Positions 1 to 8,608 of a DNA stretch of 64,000 nucleotides are shown piece by piece. The notes beneath the pieces are model-generated. The model did not search any database and was not told the DNA's origin. It saw nothing but the letters and a program-made list of their open reading frames with translations. The stretch spans positions 1 through 64,000 of the forward strand of contig CALBTS010000327.1 of the NCBI GenBank assembly GCA_937968035.1, given 5' to 3'. Every line of letters starts with the position of its first letter. The stretch's first letter is position 1. The position numbers and the translations under genes are program-made. The stretch comes from an uncultured Methanomethylovorans sp. Lineage in GTDB: Archaea; Halobacteriota; Methanosarcinia; Methanosarcinales; Methanosarcinaceae.

Positions 1-430
1 TTCCAAAAAAACCTGCTTTGCCCATGTAGCAGTACCAGTAATCACCCCAGACTTCGTGCCAGGTGTATACTACATGGCCTTTATTTAAAAAAGAAACTAG
101 CCTTACTGTAAAGCATGAAAAATAAGGAAATACACTTACATCAATAAGATCGAATTTCTCACGCCTTAGATGTGAGAACAGTTTTATGGAATAGATTAGT
201 GCTGCACTAATAGACCTTCTTCCTTCCACATAGAGCTCCCTTGATTTGCAGACACCATGTAGGAACATGCCATCGTGTTCAATAACATCTGCCCCTTCCC
301 ACCATTTGATCCCAAAGAGGTGCACTTCATGCCCTTTTGCTATTAGACGAATGCCCAGTTCATATATTCTCTTTTCAGCCCCACCTTTCACCCATGGATA
401 AACTGCATCATATACAAAGGCAATCCTCAT
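1..430 (-). CDS. Glycosyltransferase family 4, N-terminal part (cut by window edge)
   Basis: The first 143 residues of a protein read leftwards from an ATG at 430; the rest lies outside the window. It opens with a Rossmann-type strand followed by [10 protein letters not shown], the glycine-rich loop typical of GT-B fold glycosyltransferases that transfer a sugar from a nucleotide-sugar. It starts 4 bases after the stop of the family 2 glycosyltransferase behind it, so the two are probably co-transcribed. This suggests surface polysaccharide or glycolipid synthesis. The acceptor and the sugar cannot be told. The C-terminal donor-binding domain is not visible. Confidence 0.8.
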   Translation of the reverse strand, partial: MRIAFVYDAVYPWVKGGAEKRIYELGIRLIAKGHEVHLFGIKWWEGADVIEHDGMFLHGVCKSRELYVEGRRSISAALIYSIKLFSHLRREKFDLIDVSVFPYFSCFTVRLVSFLNKGHVVYTWHEVWGDYWYCYMGKAGFFG

Positions 431-434
431 AATG

Positions 435-1565
435 TCACCTATCGGTGTCCATTCCAAGCATAAGCACGCTCAGAAATATGGCCGTAAAGATCATTTGCAA
501 ACCTATGGAACCAAATACCATGGCAAACACTGCTGTTTGGATCTGAAAAAGAGAACCATAGCCTGAACTTACCCATGAGAAAACCACTTTCAGGCCAATG
601 AATAAGCCTGCGAGCAAAAAAACCATGCCTACAAATAGTTCCTCTTCAAGTGAATGATAGTCCATGATCCTTTTTATGAAAGGACTTTCCTTCACATATA
701 ATCCATTTATGTACCCATAGGCACCCAGATAAAGGCCAGTTGCAAAAAGCTGACTGCCAATCACTGTCAGCATACTTGCCAATATGAATGAATGAAGCCT
801 GGTCTCAGCCACATTGCCCATACGTGGCAAGGTGAACAACAAAGCTGCACCTACTAAAAAAACAAATGTACCAGGCACCAGCAGGAAAGAAACTGGGCGG
901 TAAAGCATCATGAACCTAATATGCCTCCAGCCATCGTGTAAGGACCTGAGCTTGGAAGGAGAATCCCTTACATCATATGAGATTGGAACTTCCTTTATAC
1001 GCAGGCCTTTATCTGCAGCTTCGATGACCATCTCCGAAGCTAGCTCCATACCATGGCTCTTAAGGTTCATCTTTTCAAGGGCCTCTCGTGTAAAAGCCCG
1101 CATTCCACAGTGAGCATCTGAAATACTGGTACCGAAAAGAACATTTAACAGCCATGTGAGGAAAGGATTACCTATATATTGGTGCAACCATGGCATTGCT
1201 CCTTTTTTTATGTTACCTTTTAATCTGCTGCCGATTACGAAATCTGCCTCTCCGTTCATAAGGATATCGAAGAACATGGGCAATTCATTGAGATCATAAG
1301 TGTTATCTGCATCTGCTATGGCTATATAGTCTCCAGTTGCCCTTGCAAGCCCCTTAAGATATGCATTCCCATAGCCTTTTACTGAAGGTATGACCACTGC
1401 GCCCATGGATCTGGCTATTTCTGCAGTTCGGTCCGTGGAATTGTCCACCACGATGATCTCACCTTCAAGACCCCTGGCCTCGAAAAAGGACATAGCTTTC
1501 AGTATGCATGTCCTTATAGTGGATTCCTCGTTCATGGAGGGCATTACAATGGAAACCATTGGCAT
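435..1565 (-). CDS. Glycosyltransferase family 2, DPM1-like, membrane-anchored
   Basis: A 376-residue protein. The N-terminal 220 residues form a GT-A catalytic domain: [11 protein letters not shown] at the start, a DNSTDRT donor-binding loop near residue 41, and DADNTYD near 85 as the DxD-type metal site. The last 150 residues hold about four hydrophobic segments, as in polyprenyl-phosphate sugar synthases that load a lipid carrier at the membrane. A dolichyl-phosphate hexose product is the likely reaction, but the sugar is unknown. It leads a two-gene unit with the family 4 glycosyltransferase. The start is ATG 1565; a second in-frame ATG lies 6 bases downstream. Confidence 0.85.
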   Translation of the reverse strand: MPMVSIVMPSMNEESTIRTCILKAMSFFEARGLEGEIIVVDNSTDRTAEIARSMGAVVIPSVKGYGNAYLKGLARATGDYIAIADADNTYDLNELPMFFDILMNGEADFVIGSRLKGNIKKGAMPWLHQYIGNPFLTWLLNVLFGTSISDAHCGMRAFTREALEKMNLKSHGMELASEMVIEAADKGLRIKEVPISYDVRDSPSKLRSLHDGWRHIRFMMLYRPVSFLLVPGTFVFLVGAALLFTLPRMGNVAETRLHSFILASMLTVIGSQLFATGLYLGAYGYINGLYVKESPFIKRIMDYHSLEEELFVGMVFLLAGLFIGLKVVFSWVSSGYGSLFQIQTAVFAMVFGSIGLQMIFTAIFLSVLMLGMDTDR

Positions 1566-1707
1566 GCATTCTCATATTACTTACCATTACATATATTTAT
1601 CATATCATCGAGCTATAAAATAGGATTTTTATTCAGCTGTTTATTATTTAGAACTATGAAATTATTAAGAAGATATAAGTATTAGTCTATCCGTATTGGT
1701 ATACAGA

Positions 1708-3081
1708 ATGGATGAGCTGAAAGAACTTATATTTGGTATCCGGGGAGTTGACGAGATCATCGGCACTCTGAAATCGCCATCAACTATATTATTAGCGGGA
1801 ACTACAGGTGTAGGCAAGACAAGCTTTTGCCTGCAGATCCTCTCCCATGCTGCAAAAAATGGCGAGAAGACTCTATATATACCATTCACAACAGAATCTC
1901 CTGAAAAGCTGAAGATGTATTATTCCAGAATGAACTTCTTTGATGATCGAATACATATTCATCCCATAAACCGTTCCATATCTGAAAAAGATCCTTTAAG
2001 CACGTTGATAGATATTGGAAATATAGTAGGATCCACAAAACCAGATAGAGTAGTTCTTGATCCTGTAACACCTCTTGGTTTTGGGTTCATAGAACCTGAA
2101 AAAAGAAGGTTCTTCTATACACTTGATTCCATGATCCAGGAATGGAAAGCACTTGTGGTCCTGACAGGGGAAATGCTTAAGGAAGAATTGCACGACTCGG
2201 TTGTGAGCCACCTTGTTGATGGCATAATATACCTTTCAAGAGAAGACAATGGTTTAAGGACAGGTAACTTTCTGGAGGTTTTAAAACTTAGGGGAATAGA
2301 TCCTCAAAAGAATACAGAGAGCATATACCGAAAATATCGCTACACTATGAGTTCTGAAGGATTCAGCATGATATCTTCCTCTCATAACAAAGAACCTGTG
2401 AATACTTTACCCGATAAGATAAGTTCCGGGATCCCGGGATTAGATAGAATATTAGAAGGAGGATTGTTCAGCAACAGCAGTACTTTGGTCACTGGCAAAC
2501 CAGGCACTGGAAAAACCACTTTTGGCCTGCAATTCATCTCAGAAGGACTGAATAGAAAAGAACCTTGTATCATAGTCAGCTTTGAATGTTTGCACAATTC
2601 ACTGGTCAATGAAGCAAAAAAGCATGGGTGGGAAATGGAACAATACATTGATGACGGATTATTGAAGGTCATATCTGCAGACCCTGACAGCATGTGGCCC
2701 GAGGAGCACGAGACCCTGGTCAAGGAACACATTATGGAAATGAATGCCAGGAGATTGTTCTTTGACGGTATATTCAATCTTGAAATGATGCTGCCTGACC
2801 AATTGCAATTAAGGGGATACCTTTATTCCCTGCTCAAGTATCTGAAGAAGAGAAATGTTACATCAGTCTTCACCACACCTAGATCTTCCAGTACCATTAC
2901 GGAAAATACAAGAATGGATGCAGAATTCCTGATGGACAACATCATCATACTAAGGAATTCAGAAGGAGGAAGAAGATATATGTGCGTTTCAAAGAGCAAG
3001 GGCACGCAGCACAGGCTCAATCCTACTGAATACTCGATCACGGAAAAGGGTATCAAAATAAGATCTGATACCCTATTGTAA
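1708..3081 (+). CDS. KaiC-like ATPase with two RecA domains
   Basis: A 457-residue protein with two RecA/KaiC ATPase domains in tandem. The first has Walker A GTTGVGKTS near residue 33. The second starts near residue 240 (SGIPGLDRILEGG) and has GKPGTGKTT near 270. The family (KaiC/GvpD/RAD55) includes clock, signalling and gas-vesicle regulators in archaea; none of these jobs can be assigned here. I chose ATG 1708; a TTG at 1696 is in frame but has no better ribosome site. A small winged-helix gene faces it 15 bases downstream. There are no membrane segments, so it is probably cytosolic. Confidence 0.8.
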   Translation: MDELKELIFGIRGVDEIIGTLKSPSTILLAGTTGVGKTSFCLQILSHAAKNGEKTLYIPFTTESPEKLKMYYSRMNFFDDRIHIHPINRSISEKDPLSTLIDIGNIVGSTKPDRVVLDPVTPLGFGFIEPEKRRFFYTLDSMIQEWKALVVLTGEMLKEELHDSVVSHLVDGIIYLSREDNGLRTGNFLEVLKLRGIDPQKNTESIYRKYRYTMSSEGFSMISSSHNKEPVNTLPDKISSGIPGLDRILEGGLFSNSSTLVTGKPGTGKTTFGLQFISEGLNRKEPCIIVSFECLHNSLVNEAKKHGWEMEQYIDDGLLKVISADPDSMWPEEHETLVKEHIMEMNARRLFFDGIFNLEMMLPDQLQLRGYLYSLLKYLKKRNVTSVFTTPRSSSTITENTRMDAEFLMDNIIILRNSEGGRRYMCVSKSKGTQHRLNPTEYSITEKGIKIRSDTLL

Positions 3082-3096
3082 AAACAAAAGTTAGAT

Positions 3097-3336
3097 TTAG
3101 ATATTCTGGATCGTACGCTCTACTGTTATACCCAGGCCTGTCAGCCTGTAATTATCTCCCTGCCTCTCCAAGAGTTCTTTTTCCATCATTTCTTCAATGA
3201 TCTTGTCCACAGATGGACGGAAAACATGCATTGTCTTTGCTATGTGCTCTGCATCCATCTCTTTTTTTGATCCAAGAAGAGACAGTAACTTCTTCCGATT
3301 ATTATTACCAGTAACAAATCCGATAAGTTCTTCCAT
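3097..3336 (-). CDS. Small winged-helix DNA-binding protein
   Basis: A 79-residue protein that looks like a single winged helix-turn-helix domain. The segment KEMDAEHIAKTMHVFRPSV fits helices 2 and 3, and the end (LLERQGDNYRLTGLG) fits the wing followed by a last strand. Such stand-alone archaeal domains usually act as transcription regulators, sometimes of a neighbour. It ends 15 bases from the end of the convergent KaiC-like gene. About 150 bases separate its start from the SRP RNA promoter. The target is unknown. Confidence 0.65.
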   Translation of the reverse strand: MEELIGFVTGNNNRKKLLSLLGSKKEMDAEHIAKTMHVFRPSVDKIIEEMMEKELLERQGDNYRLTGLGITVERTIQNI

Positions 3337-3460
3337 TGTTCAACCCCATTTCGTATTTTTGATTCTTTAGGCTTTGGTACATTCACTTTTATGTAGATAT
3401 TCTGATTTAAACTGTTCCTATCATTTTTAATGTCAAGGTTAATGTTAAGGAGGGAATAGA

Positions 3461-3468
3461 TTTATTAG
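3461..3468 (+). promoter_or_regulatory. TATA box of the SRP RNA gene
   Basis: TTTATTAG lies about 25 bases before the inferred 5' end of the SRP RNA, the usual archaeal box A distance. It follows the purine-rich AAGGAGGGAATAGA. The assignment rests on position and composition only. Confidence 0.5.
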
Positions 3469-3487
3469 TACATACACATTATTAGTC

Positions 3488-3760
3488 CTTGGCAGGCTAG
3501 TCCGGATAGTCCGGCGTCATCTATAACCCGAAATCGCCGATATGCGGGGGACGAAGCCGATGGAAGATGTCTGGATCATCCTCAAACCTGTGGTTTCAAC
3601 TGAGAAACTCCGTCCTGCTTGGATGATGTTGATTTAAGGGCTTGTTGGAGAATAGGTTCTTATATCTTGATCGTGGGGACCAGTTCAGGCCCGGAAGGGA
3701 GCAGACCAACCATGAACAACCGTCGCTTGCAGGGTTGCGGGGTGGAGGCGAGACTGCAGA
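3488..3760 (+). ncRNA. Archaeal signal recognition particle RNA (7S RNA)
   Basis: The S-domain helix 8 signature of SRP RNA is plain at about 3675-3710: CCAGTTCAGGCCCGGAAGG followed by GAGCAGACC, with the GGAA tetraloop and the asymmetric loop that bind SRP54. The ends can pair (GCAG at 3492-3495 with CTGC at 3754-3757), as expected for helix 1 of archaeal SRP RNA. The length of about 270 nt is near the archaeal norm of about 300. The exact ends are estimates. The RNA, with SRP19 and SRP54, takes nascent secretory and membrane proteins to the Sec translocon. Confidence 0.9.
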
Positions 3761-3874
3761 TCATTTGTGTATGTGAATGACAGCGACCTGAGGCGCGCCT
3801 GCCACTTTATGGAAAAGCGTTAAATACATAGATAACATTAGGAACGGAAGTCGGGGAAAGCGTTCATTTTTCAT

Positions 3875-3959
3875 GACGAGATAGCCAAGCCCGGTATGGC
3901 GCAGGATTGCTAATCCTGTGGTGCTACGCACTTCGGGGGTTCGAATCCCCCTCTCGTCG
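3875..3959 (+). tRNA. tRNA-Ser (anticodon GCT)
   Basis: A cloverleaf with a 7-bp acceptor stem (GACGAGA with TCTCGTC), anticodon stem CAGGA/TCCTG around loop TTGCTAA, a long variable arm and T arm GGGGGTTCGAATCCCCC. The long variable arm marks a class II tRNA. Anticodon GCT (3909-3911) reads AGC/AGU serine codons. The discriminator base is G, as in serine tRNAs, and CCA is not encoded. A TATA-like TTAAATACATA lies near 3820-3830. Confidence 0.95.
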
Positions 3960-3995
3960 CTTAATTTTATGATACATACCTTATTGGATGAGAAT

Positions 3996-4238
3996 ATGGC
4001 AGAAAAAAAGGTCATTCTTCCTATGGTCCGAAAAGAAAAGAAAACAATATCTAATAACCCTGCTACAGGATGTGGCGGATGCGGTTCAAAGAGTTGTAAA
4101 GGAGGAGGAATGGGCATTTATCCAGGATCAGAAAAAGAGGTAGTATATAGAAATATATTTTTATACACTATTATGGGCCTTATAATATTCATTACTGCCT
4201 ATTTGATCGTGCATTTGTTAAACCGGTTCATCGGCTGA
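3996..4238 (+). CDS. Small Cys-rich membrane protein of unknown function
   Basis: An 80-residue protein. Its middle holds a Cys/Gly cluster (GCGGCGSKSCKGGG), and its last third is one strongly hydrophobic helix. This fits a single-span membrane protein with a small cytosolic or external metal or Fe-S site, but that is inference. I chose ATG 3996, which has GGATGA just upstream, over ATG 3969, which sits only 9 bases after the tRNA. It overlaps the convergent RNase P subunit gene by 21 bases at the 3' ends. I do not recognise a family. Confidence 0.6.
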   Translation: MAEKKVILPMVRKEKKTISNNPATGCGGCGSKSCKGGGMGIYPGSEKEVVYRNIFLYTIMGLIIFITAYLIVHLLNRFIG

Positions 4239-4568
4239 AGGCTTTGAAGCCATTGTAGGATGATAGATATAACGCTTTACATCACCGCATTTTAGACAGG
4301 TTATTGCCATATATCTTCCTTTGAGACGTATCCTGCAATTATTACCAGGAACAAGATAACTTTCGCATTTTTTACAATATCGTACCTTCAACTCCCGAGG
4401 AAACCTCACAAGATAACGCATTCCGATCTTTCTTGCAAGTGAAACATATGCATCGCTCCTGGCTGAGTTCGAACTGTACTCAGCATCTGCCAATTCAAAG
4501 AGCCTTTGAATACGTTCCATAGCCAGATCCTTTGCAAGGTTCTTACCTTTTTTTTTAAAACGGGACAT
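4218..4568 (-). CDS. rnp4: RNase P protein component 4 (Rpp21/Rpr2 family)
   Basis: A 116-residue protein, the usual size for archaeal Rnp4. The Lys-rich N-terminal helices (residues 1-55) are followed by a zinc ribbon with cysteine pairs near residues 64/67 (CKKC) and 91/94 (CLKC). It pairs with Rpp29 or Rpp30-Pop5 partners on the RNase P RNA and helps trim 5' leaders of tRNA precursors. It starts 8 bases after the stop of the MBL-fold gene, so the two are likely co-transcribed. A tRNA gene lies close by, although on the other strand. Confidence 0.9.
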   Translation of the reverse strand: MSRFKKKGKNLAKDLAMERIQRLFELADAEYSSNSARSDAYVSLARKIGMRYLVRFPRELKVRYCKKCESYLVPGNNCRIRLKGRYMAITCLKCGDVKRYIYHPTMASKPSADEPV

Positions 4569-4576
4569 ATTATACC

Positions 4577-5254
4577 TTAGAAATCTTCTGGAAACAACAC
4601 TTCTACATGAGGAGCTTTTCTCGATACGTTTTCTCTGAAAGCCCGTATATTAGCAGCTCCATTAGTATCCGGAATGTCCGCGCATTCATAGTATACAGGA
4701 ATGAAAATTTGAGGAGAGATCATGATCACGGCTTCTGCGGCTTGTTCTGTATTCATGGTACAGTCACCGACCGGAAGCATAACAATATCCGCTGAAATTG
4801 ACTGCATCTCAGGGATCAAACCTGTAAAACCTGCATAATAAACCCTTTTACCACCAATAGTTATGACATATCCAACACCCACTTCTGTGGGACCAGAAAC
4901 ATCCGGCTTATAAGATGGCACTACCTCTATGGAGATACCTTTGATACAGAGATCATCGATCAAGTAATCACCTGCTTCCACACGTCGCGCATCACCCCTG
5001 AACTGAAGGGTTATATTTTCCGGTAACAGCGTGGTAGTGTTGCTGTTCCTTACAATACGTATGGAGTCCGGATCAAAGCTTCGAGGATGCTCGCTGGTAA
5101 GAAGGATGATATCTGCCATATCTTCAAGAGGAAGATTGCCTGATAAACCATATGGGTCCAAATATATAGTTACATTTTCCCCACGAAGCCTGAAACAAGC
5201 ATTCCCGAGCCAAGTGATCTCTACACCGTCTATGATCTTGCTATTCACATTCAT
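4577..5254 (-). CDS. Metallo-beta-lactamase-fold protein with lost metal ligands
   Basis: A 225-residue protein that follows the UPF0173-type MBL layout: ITWLGNACFRL at the start, a strand ending LLTSEHPRS at 51-59, VYYAGFTGL near 138-146, and MLPVGDCTMNTEQAAEA near 159. In active relatives the first motif is THxHxDH and the second YHAGDTG. Here S54, R58, S59, Y140 and F143 replace ligands, and only H56 remains of the first motif. It is therefore probably not a zinc hydrolase; a binding or scaffold role is possible. It lies 8 bases upstream of rnp4. The fold call is firm, the function unknown. Confidence 0.75.
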   Translation of the reverse strand: MNVNSKIIDGVEITWLGNACFRLRGENVTIYLDPYGLSGNLPLEDMADIILLTSEHPRSFDPDSIRIVRNSNTTTLLPENITLQFRGDARRVEAGDYLIDDLCIKGISIEVVPSYKPDVSGPTEVGVGYVITIGGKRVYYAGFTGLIPEMQSISADIVMLPVGDCTMNTEQAAEAVIMISPQIFIPVYYECADIPDTNGAANIRAFRENVSRKAPHVEVLFPEDF

Positions 5255-5345
5255 ACCTTCACCAATGAGTAATGGACAAAGGTGTTTTAGTACCTATTAA
5301 TATGTCGGCTGGCACAGTGGAAATAGCTGCCGGATAAATCAATGT

Positions 5346-5822
5346 TTATCCGATGCATCCCCTTTGGCTGTTATAAATGTAGATATAAGCTGCAAATAAG
5401 AGAAACAAGAAAGCTACTGGTATGGCCCTGAAAGAACTGCTCCAAACTGCAAAAGAACCTAATATGTTAAATGCTGAACACAATAGGAGAAGATAACCAG
5501 ATGTGCGTACACTGAGAGTTTTTAAAAGATCCTCCCTGAAAAGCTCATTGATAGATACTACCGCACAGATCAATGCCCCGAAAAACCAGGAGATAGTACG
5601 AAAAGAAGGAGCAAAGCCCCCATAAGACAACATCGATAACTGCTCCACTACATTAACAAGAAGGGTACCATAGGCCATATCAAAATTAGCATAGAAAAAT
5701 GAGAATTTGATACCCCAACCTGTACTGTAGAAATAGAACTCCCATGGAACAATGATGCATATGATAGGCATGATCTTTCTAAGGAGAACAAGTTCTGAAG
5801 GGTTTATGGGTAGGTGGTTCAT
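5346..5822 (-). CDS. Multi-pass membrane protein, unknown function
   Basis: A 158-residue protein with about four hydrophobic segments (near residues 15-30, 78-92, 107-125 and 130-150), short basic loops and no catalytic motif that I recognise. It resembles small archaeal integral membrane proteins of the TIGR04206 type in layout, but this is a weak impression. It stands alone: 91 bases separate it from the MBL-fold gene, and the divergent PhoU-like gene begins 107 bases away in an AT-rich promoter region. Confidence 0.6.
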   Translation of the reverse strand: MNHLPINPSELVLLRKIMPIICIIVPWEFYFYSTGWGIKFSFFYANFDMAYGTLLVNVVEQLSMLSYGGFAPSFRTISWFFGALICAVVSINELFREDLLKTLSVRTSGYLLLLCSAFNILGSFAVWSSSFRAIPVAFLFLLFAAYIYIYNSQRGCIG

Positions 5823-5928
5823 GAATTAAAATAATATATTCAAATATATATTAATTTGCTTGTGCTGAACAAATGTATATATACAAACCTAATTTCTATA
5901 TATCCTATAAATCTTACAAAAAAGAGGG

Positions 5929-6936
5929 ATGGCCATAGAGATCAGAAAAGTGCAACAAACTGGTGGTTCAACCTATATAGTTTCATTGCCAAAACAATGG
6001 GCAGACAAAGTGGGCATAAGGACTGGAAGCCGCCTCTCGCTTTCACCACAACCGGACGGTAAGCTCGTAATAGACCCTATCCAGGATACACCACCAATAA
6101 GAAAGACACAGATTGATGTCACTGATCGCATGGGCGAGGTCCTGATAAGAGACATCATAGCAGCCTATCTCGTAGGTGCAGACATACTAGAAATAAAGTC
6201 AGAGAGAATGCTGGCTGAACAGAAGAGCATCATAAGAGAGATGTGTTATAAACTGATCGGACCAGAAATAATAGAGGAAACCGGAAAAAAGGTTGTTATA
6301 AAGGATCTGCTAAATCCTAACGAGATATCAATTAAAAAAAGTGTAAGAAGGATGTTCCTGTTATCAAACACCATGCAAAAAGATGCTATCAGAGCACTTA
6401 AGACCAATGACAAAGACCTGGCACTTGATGTCATACAAAGGGATGATGATGTCGACAGGCTATTCCTTCTGACAGCAAAACAATTCCGCGCAGTGCTCAA
6501 AGGTACCAAGCTTCCAGACACTTCGGAAACTTCAATAGACGAATACCATGACCTTCGCATGGCAGCGGGTCCTCTTGAGCGTATTGCAGACCATGCACAG
6601 AAGATAGCTAATATGGCGATGCATATGAACTATGCGATTCCGGACAATATAATGGAAATGATAGAAAAAGCTAGTGAGGCAAACCGTCAGATAGTTGAAG
6701 ACGCCGTGGAATCCCTGTACAACCATGATGCTGAACTTGCAAACAAAGTTATAGAAAGAGAACATGCCCTCAAACCAAAAATAAATAGGCTTGACCAGTA
6801 CATTTTGAAGATAGAATCCCACGAAGCAATTGTGGCATTGGGTATTGTAATGGACAGTATAGAGAGGACCGGGGATTACGGAGCTAACATCGCTGAAATA
6901 GCTATTAATTCAGCAATGTCTTCCACACATGGGTAA
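5929..6936 (+). CDS. PhoU-like phosphate uptake regulator with AbrB-type DNA-binding domain
   Basis: A 335-residue protein. Residues 1-50 (EIRKVQQTGGSTYIVSLP and GIRTGSRLSL) match the SpoVT/AbrB swapped-hairpin DNA-binding fold. The rest is two helical-bundle PhoU repeats (about 110-215 and 220-330) with the conserved DRxxDHAxxIA type motif near residue 215 (ERIADHAQKIAN) and again near 315 (ERTGDYGANIAE). The family controls phosphate transport and the Pho response. No pst or pit transporter gene is nearby, so the target is elsewhere or the protein acts alone. ATG 5929 has AGAGGG directly before it. Confidence 0.85.
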   Translation: MAIEIRKVQQTGGSTYIVSLPKQWADKVGIRTGSRLSLSPQPDGKLVIDPIQDTPPIRKTQIDVTDRMGEVLIRDIIAAYLVGADILEIKSERMLAEQKSIIREMCYKLIGPEIIEETGKKVVIKDLLNPNEISIKKSVRRMFLLSNTMQKDAIRALKTNDKDLALDVIQRDDDVDRLFLLTAKQFRAVLKGTKLPDTSETSIDEYHDLRMAAGPLERIADHAQKIANMAMHMNYAIPDNIMEMIEKASEANRQIVEDAVESLYNHDAELANKVIEREHALKPKINRLDQYILKIESHEAIVALGIVMDSIERTGDYGANIAEIAINSAMSSTHG

Positions 6937-7043
6937 AAAACAGGAAAGAGAAATAGAAGTATACATAACTATTATAAATCAAAGGATTATTATAGAAAAA
7001 TAACATTTCAAGTTTCATGAGCTGGATTTCCAGGAGGGAATAA

Positions 7044-7679
7044 ATGGGCGTAATTACATCATTCAAGCAGAACTTCTCTGACTTTTTTAAAAAGCTCTTT
7101 AGAAAAAAGAACGCGCGTATAGGTATCTATGGTCCGCCTAACGCAGGAAAAACTACACTTGCAAATCGTATTCTGCGCGACTGGACAGGTGATGCAATGG
7201 GTTCTGTATCCCACATAGCACATGAGACCCGTCGTGCAAGACGCCGCGAAGGTGTGACAATTAAAGCAAACGGACATTCTATAACCCTCGACATAATTGA
7301 CACACCTGGTCTTGCTACAAAAATAGATTTTCATGAGTTTATGGAACACGGAATGGAAGAGAATGAAGCAAAAAGGAGGGCAAAAGAAGCAACCGAAGGG
7401 GTCATTGAAGCTGTCAAATGGCTTGACAATCTTGACGGAGTGATACTTGTAATGGATGCTACTGAAGATCCATACACACAGGTTAACGTAACAGTCATAG
7501 GCAACATGGAAGCAAGGAAGTTACCTCTTTTGATAGCTGCCAATAAGATCGATCTTCCTGAATCGTCACCTTCCACCATCAGAGATGCATTCCCTCAGCA
7601 CCCCATGGTAGCTATATCTGCGCTTGAAGGAAAGAATATAGATACATTATATGAAGAGATTGCAAAAAGGTTTGGGTGA
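7044..7679 (+). CDS. Era-like GTPase
   Basis: A 211-residue small GTPase. It has P-loop GPPNAGKTT (near 31-39), switch II DTPGLA (near 90), NKID (near 170) and a G5-like AISA (near 193). An amphipathic basic N-terminus (FFKKLFRKK) precedes the G domain. There is no KH domain, so it is not bacterial Era itself but an archaeal relative, probably acting in ribosome or RNA work. A strong CCAGGAGGG lies before ATG 7044. The stop overlaps the start of the DUF2073 gene, so the two proteins are likely made together and perhaps act together. Confidence 0.85.
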   Translation: MGVITSFKQNFSDFFKKLFRKKNARIGIYGPPNAGKTTLANRILRDWTGDAMGSVSHIAHETRRARRREGVTIKANGHSITLDIIDTPGLATKIDFHEFMEHGMEENEAKRRAKEATEGVIEAVKWLDNLDGVILVMDATEDPYTQVNVTVIGNMEARKLPLLIAANKIDLPESSPSTIRDAFPQHPMVAISALEGKNIDTLYEEIAKRFG

Positions 7680-8047
7680 TGAAAATGCAGGGAATCCAGA
7701 TGGACCTCATATCCGAAGAAAAACTTGCTGAGATGGCTCCTGTTGAAAAAGTAAGATTCATTATCGATGAGGTTAGAAGCGGCAAGATCCTTGTTCTGGA
7801 AAAAGGTCTTACACCCGAAGAAGAGGCAAGCCTCATAGAGATGACTATGACCCTGATCGATCCAGACGGGTTCTCAGGAATAGAGATGGAGAGTTACCCC
7901 TCAAAAGACGACACGTCAATATTTGGAAAAATACTTAAGAAACACACTGTTCGCACAAGGCTTACAGTGGTGGGGCCTGCAGACCAGCTTAAAACCCTGA
8001 AAAAGGATAGAAATATGATAAGTGCACTCCTGTCAGCTCATAAATGA
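7679..8047 (+). CDS. DUF2073 family protein, partner of the Era-like GTPase
   Basis: A 122-residue protein with the features of the archaeal DUF2073 family: a helix EKVRFIIDEVRSGKILVLEKGLTPEEEASLIEM-like region in the first half (given here only by its landmarks VRFIID and LEKGLTPEE) and a basic last third. Its ATG (7679) overlaps the TGA of the GTPase gene by one base, with GGGTG just upstream. Linkage to an Era-like GTPase is common for this family, as I recall. Its biochemical role is not known. Confidence 0.8.
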   Translation: MKMQGIQMDLISEEKLAEMAPVEKVRFIIDEVRSGKILVLEKGLTPEEEASLIEMTMTLIDPDGFSGIEMESYPSKDDTSIFGKILKKHTVRTRLTVVGPADQLKTLKKDRNMISALLSAHK

Positions 8048-8060
8048 GATGTGATACCAT

Positions 8061-8588
8061 GTGCAGACTGTGAGTAAGATGGAACCTGCTGACAATACTG
8101 GATTAATAATATCGCCTACTCAATACCTTTGTACCATGGAAATGGGTAGAGATGACGTTAATGTGGTGTGTAGCTATGGAAAAATATCAGTATGGTTTGG
8201 CAGAACCGTGCCTGCAACAGTAATATGGAAAGTTCTCACCTGCATATCCAATGTTGACAAGTTAGCAGTTCATGAAAAGGAAATAACTTGTAGCTTTGAT
8301 GATATCACTCTTTACGAAAGCTATGGGTTTGTACTGATATCTTATGCTAAATTCAAGAGAGGTTATAGGGCAACATTTAATGTTCCTTTCTTAAGCAGTA
8401 AGGCCCTTATATACTTGGCAGATTCCATATTTAAAGAGCTAAAGGAAAAAAATGTGCTCATAGATATATACTGGACTGGAGATTATGCAAATATTATGAG
8501 ATTGTATCAGGAGCTGGGCACCATCGAGCAATGGAAACTGAAAAATATAACCTATAAGGATGAGAGCAGGAGTACGTCAAATTTCTAA
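8061..8588 (+). CDS. Hypothetical protein of 175 residues
   Basis: No family recognised. The reading frame is long, lies 13 bases after the DUF2073 stop and 20 bases before hxlB, and has normal codon use, so it is very likely a real gene of the same transcript. The predicted protein is soluble and alternates beta and alpha, with several scattered cysteines and aromatic residues. The start is uncertain: GTG 8061 follows GATGTGATACC, but GTG 8070 or ATG 8079 are also possible. Confidence 0.6.
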   Translation: MQTVSKMEPADNTGLIISPTQYLCTMEMGRDDVNVVCSYGKISVWFGRTVPATVIWKVLTCISNVDKLAVHEKEITCSFDDITLYESYGFVLISYAKFKRGYRATFNVPFLSSKALIYLADSIFKELKEKNVLIDIYWTGDYANIMRLYQELGTIEQWKLKNITYKDESRSTSNF

Positions 8589-8608
8589 GCGCGAAGGCAA
8601 GTGAGAAA

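Noticed and set aside
3791-3800. Palindrome AGGCGCGCCT between SRP RNA and tRNA-Ser
   Set aside because: Short and GC-rich; most simply part of SRP RNA termination or chance.
3918-3995. Upstream extension of the small Cys-rich membrane protein into the tRNA-Ser gene
   Set aside because: It would translate the tRNA sequence itself. A later ATG with a ribosome-like site is available.
8045-8074. A ten-codon frame with two Cys before the 175-residue gene, possibly a remnant of a zinc-ribbon gene
   Set aside because: Too short to support, and no conserved pattern beyond two cysteines.
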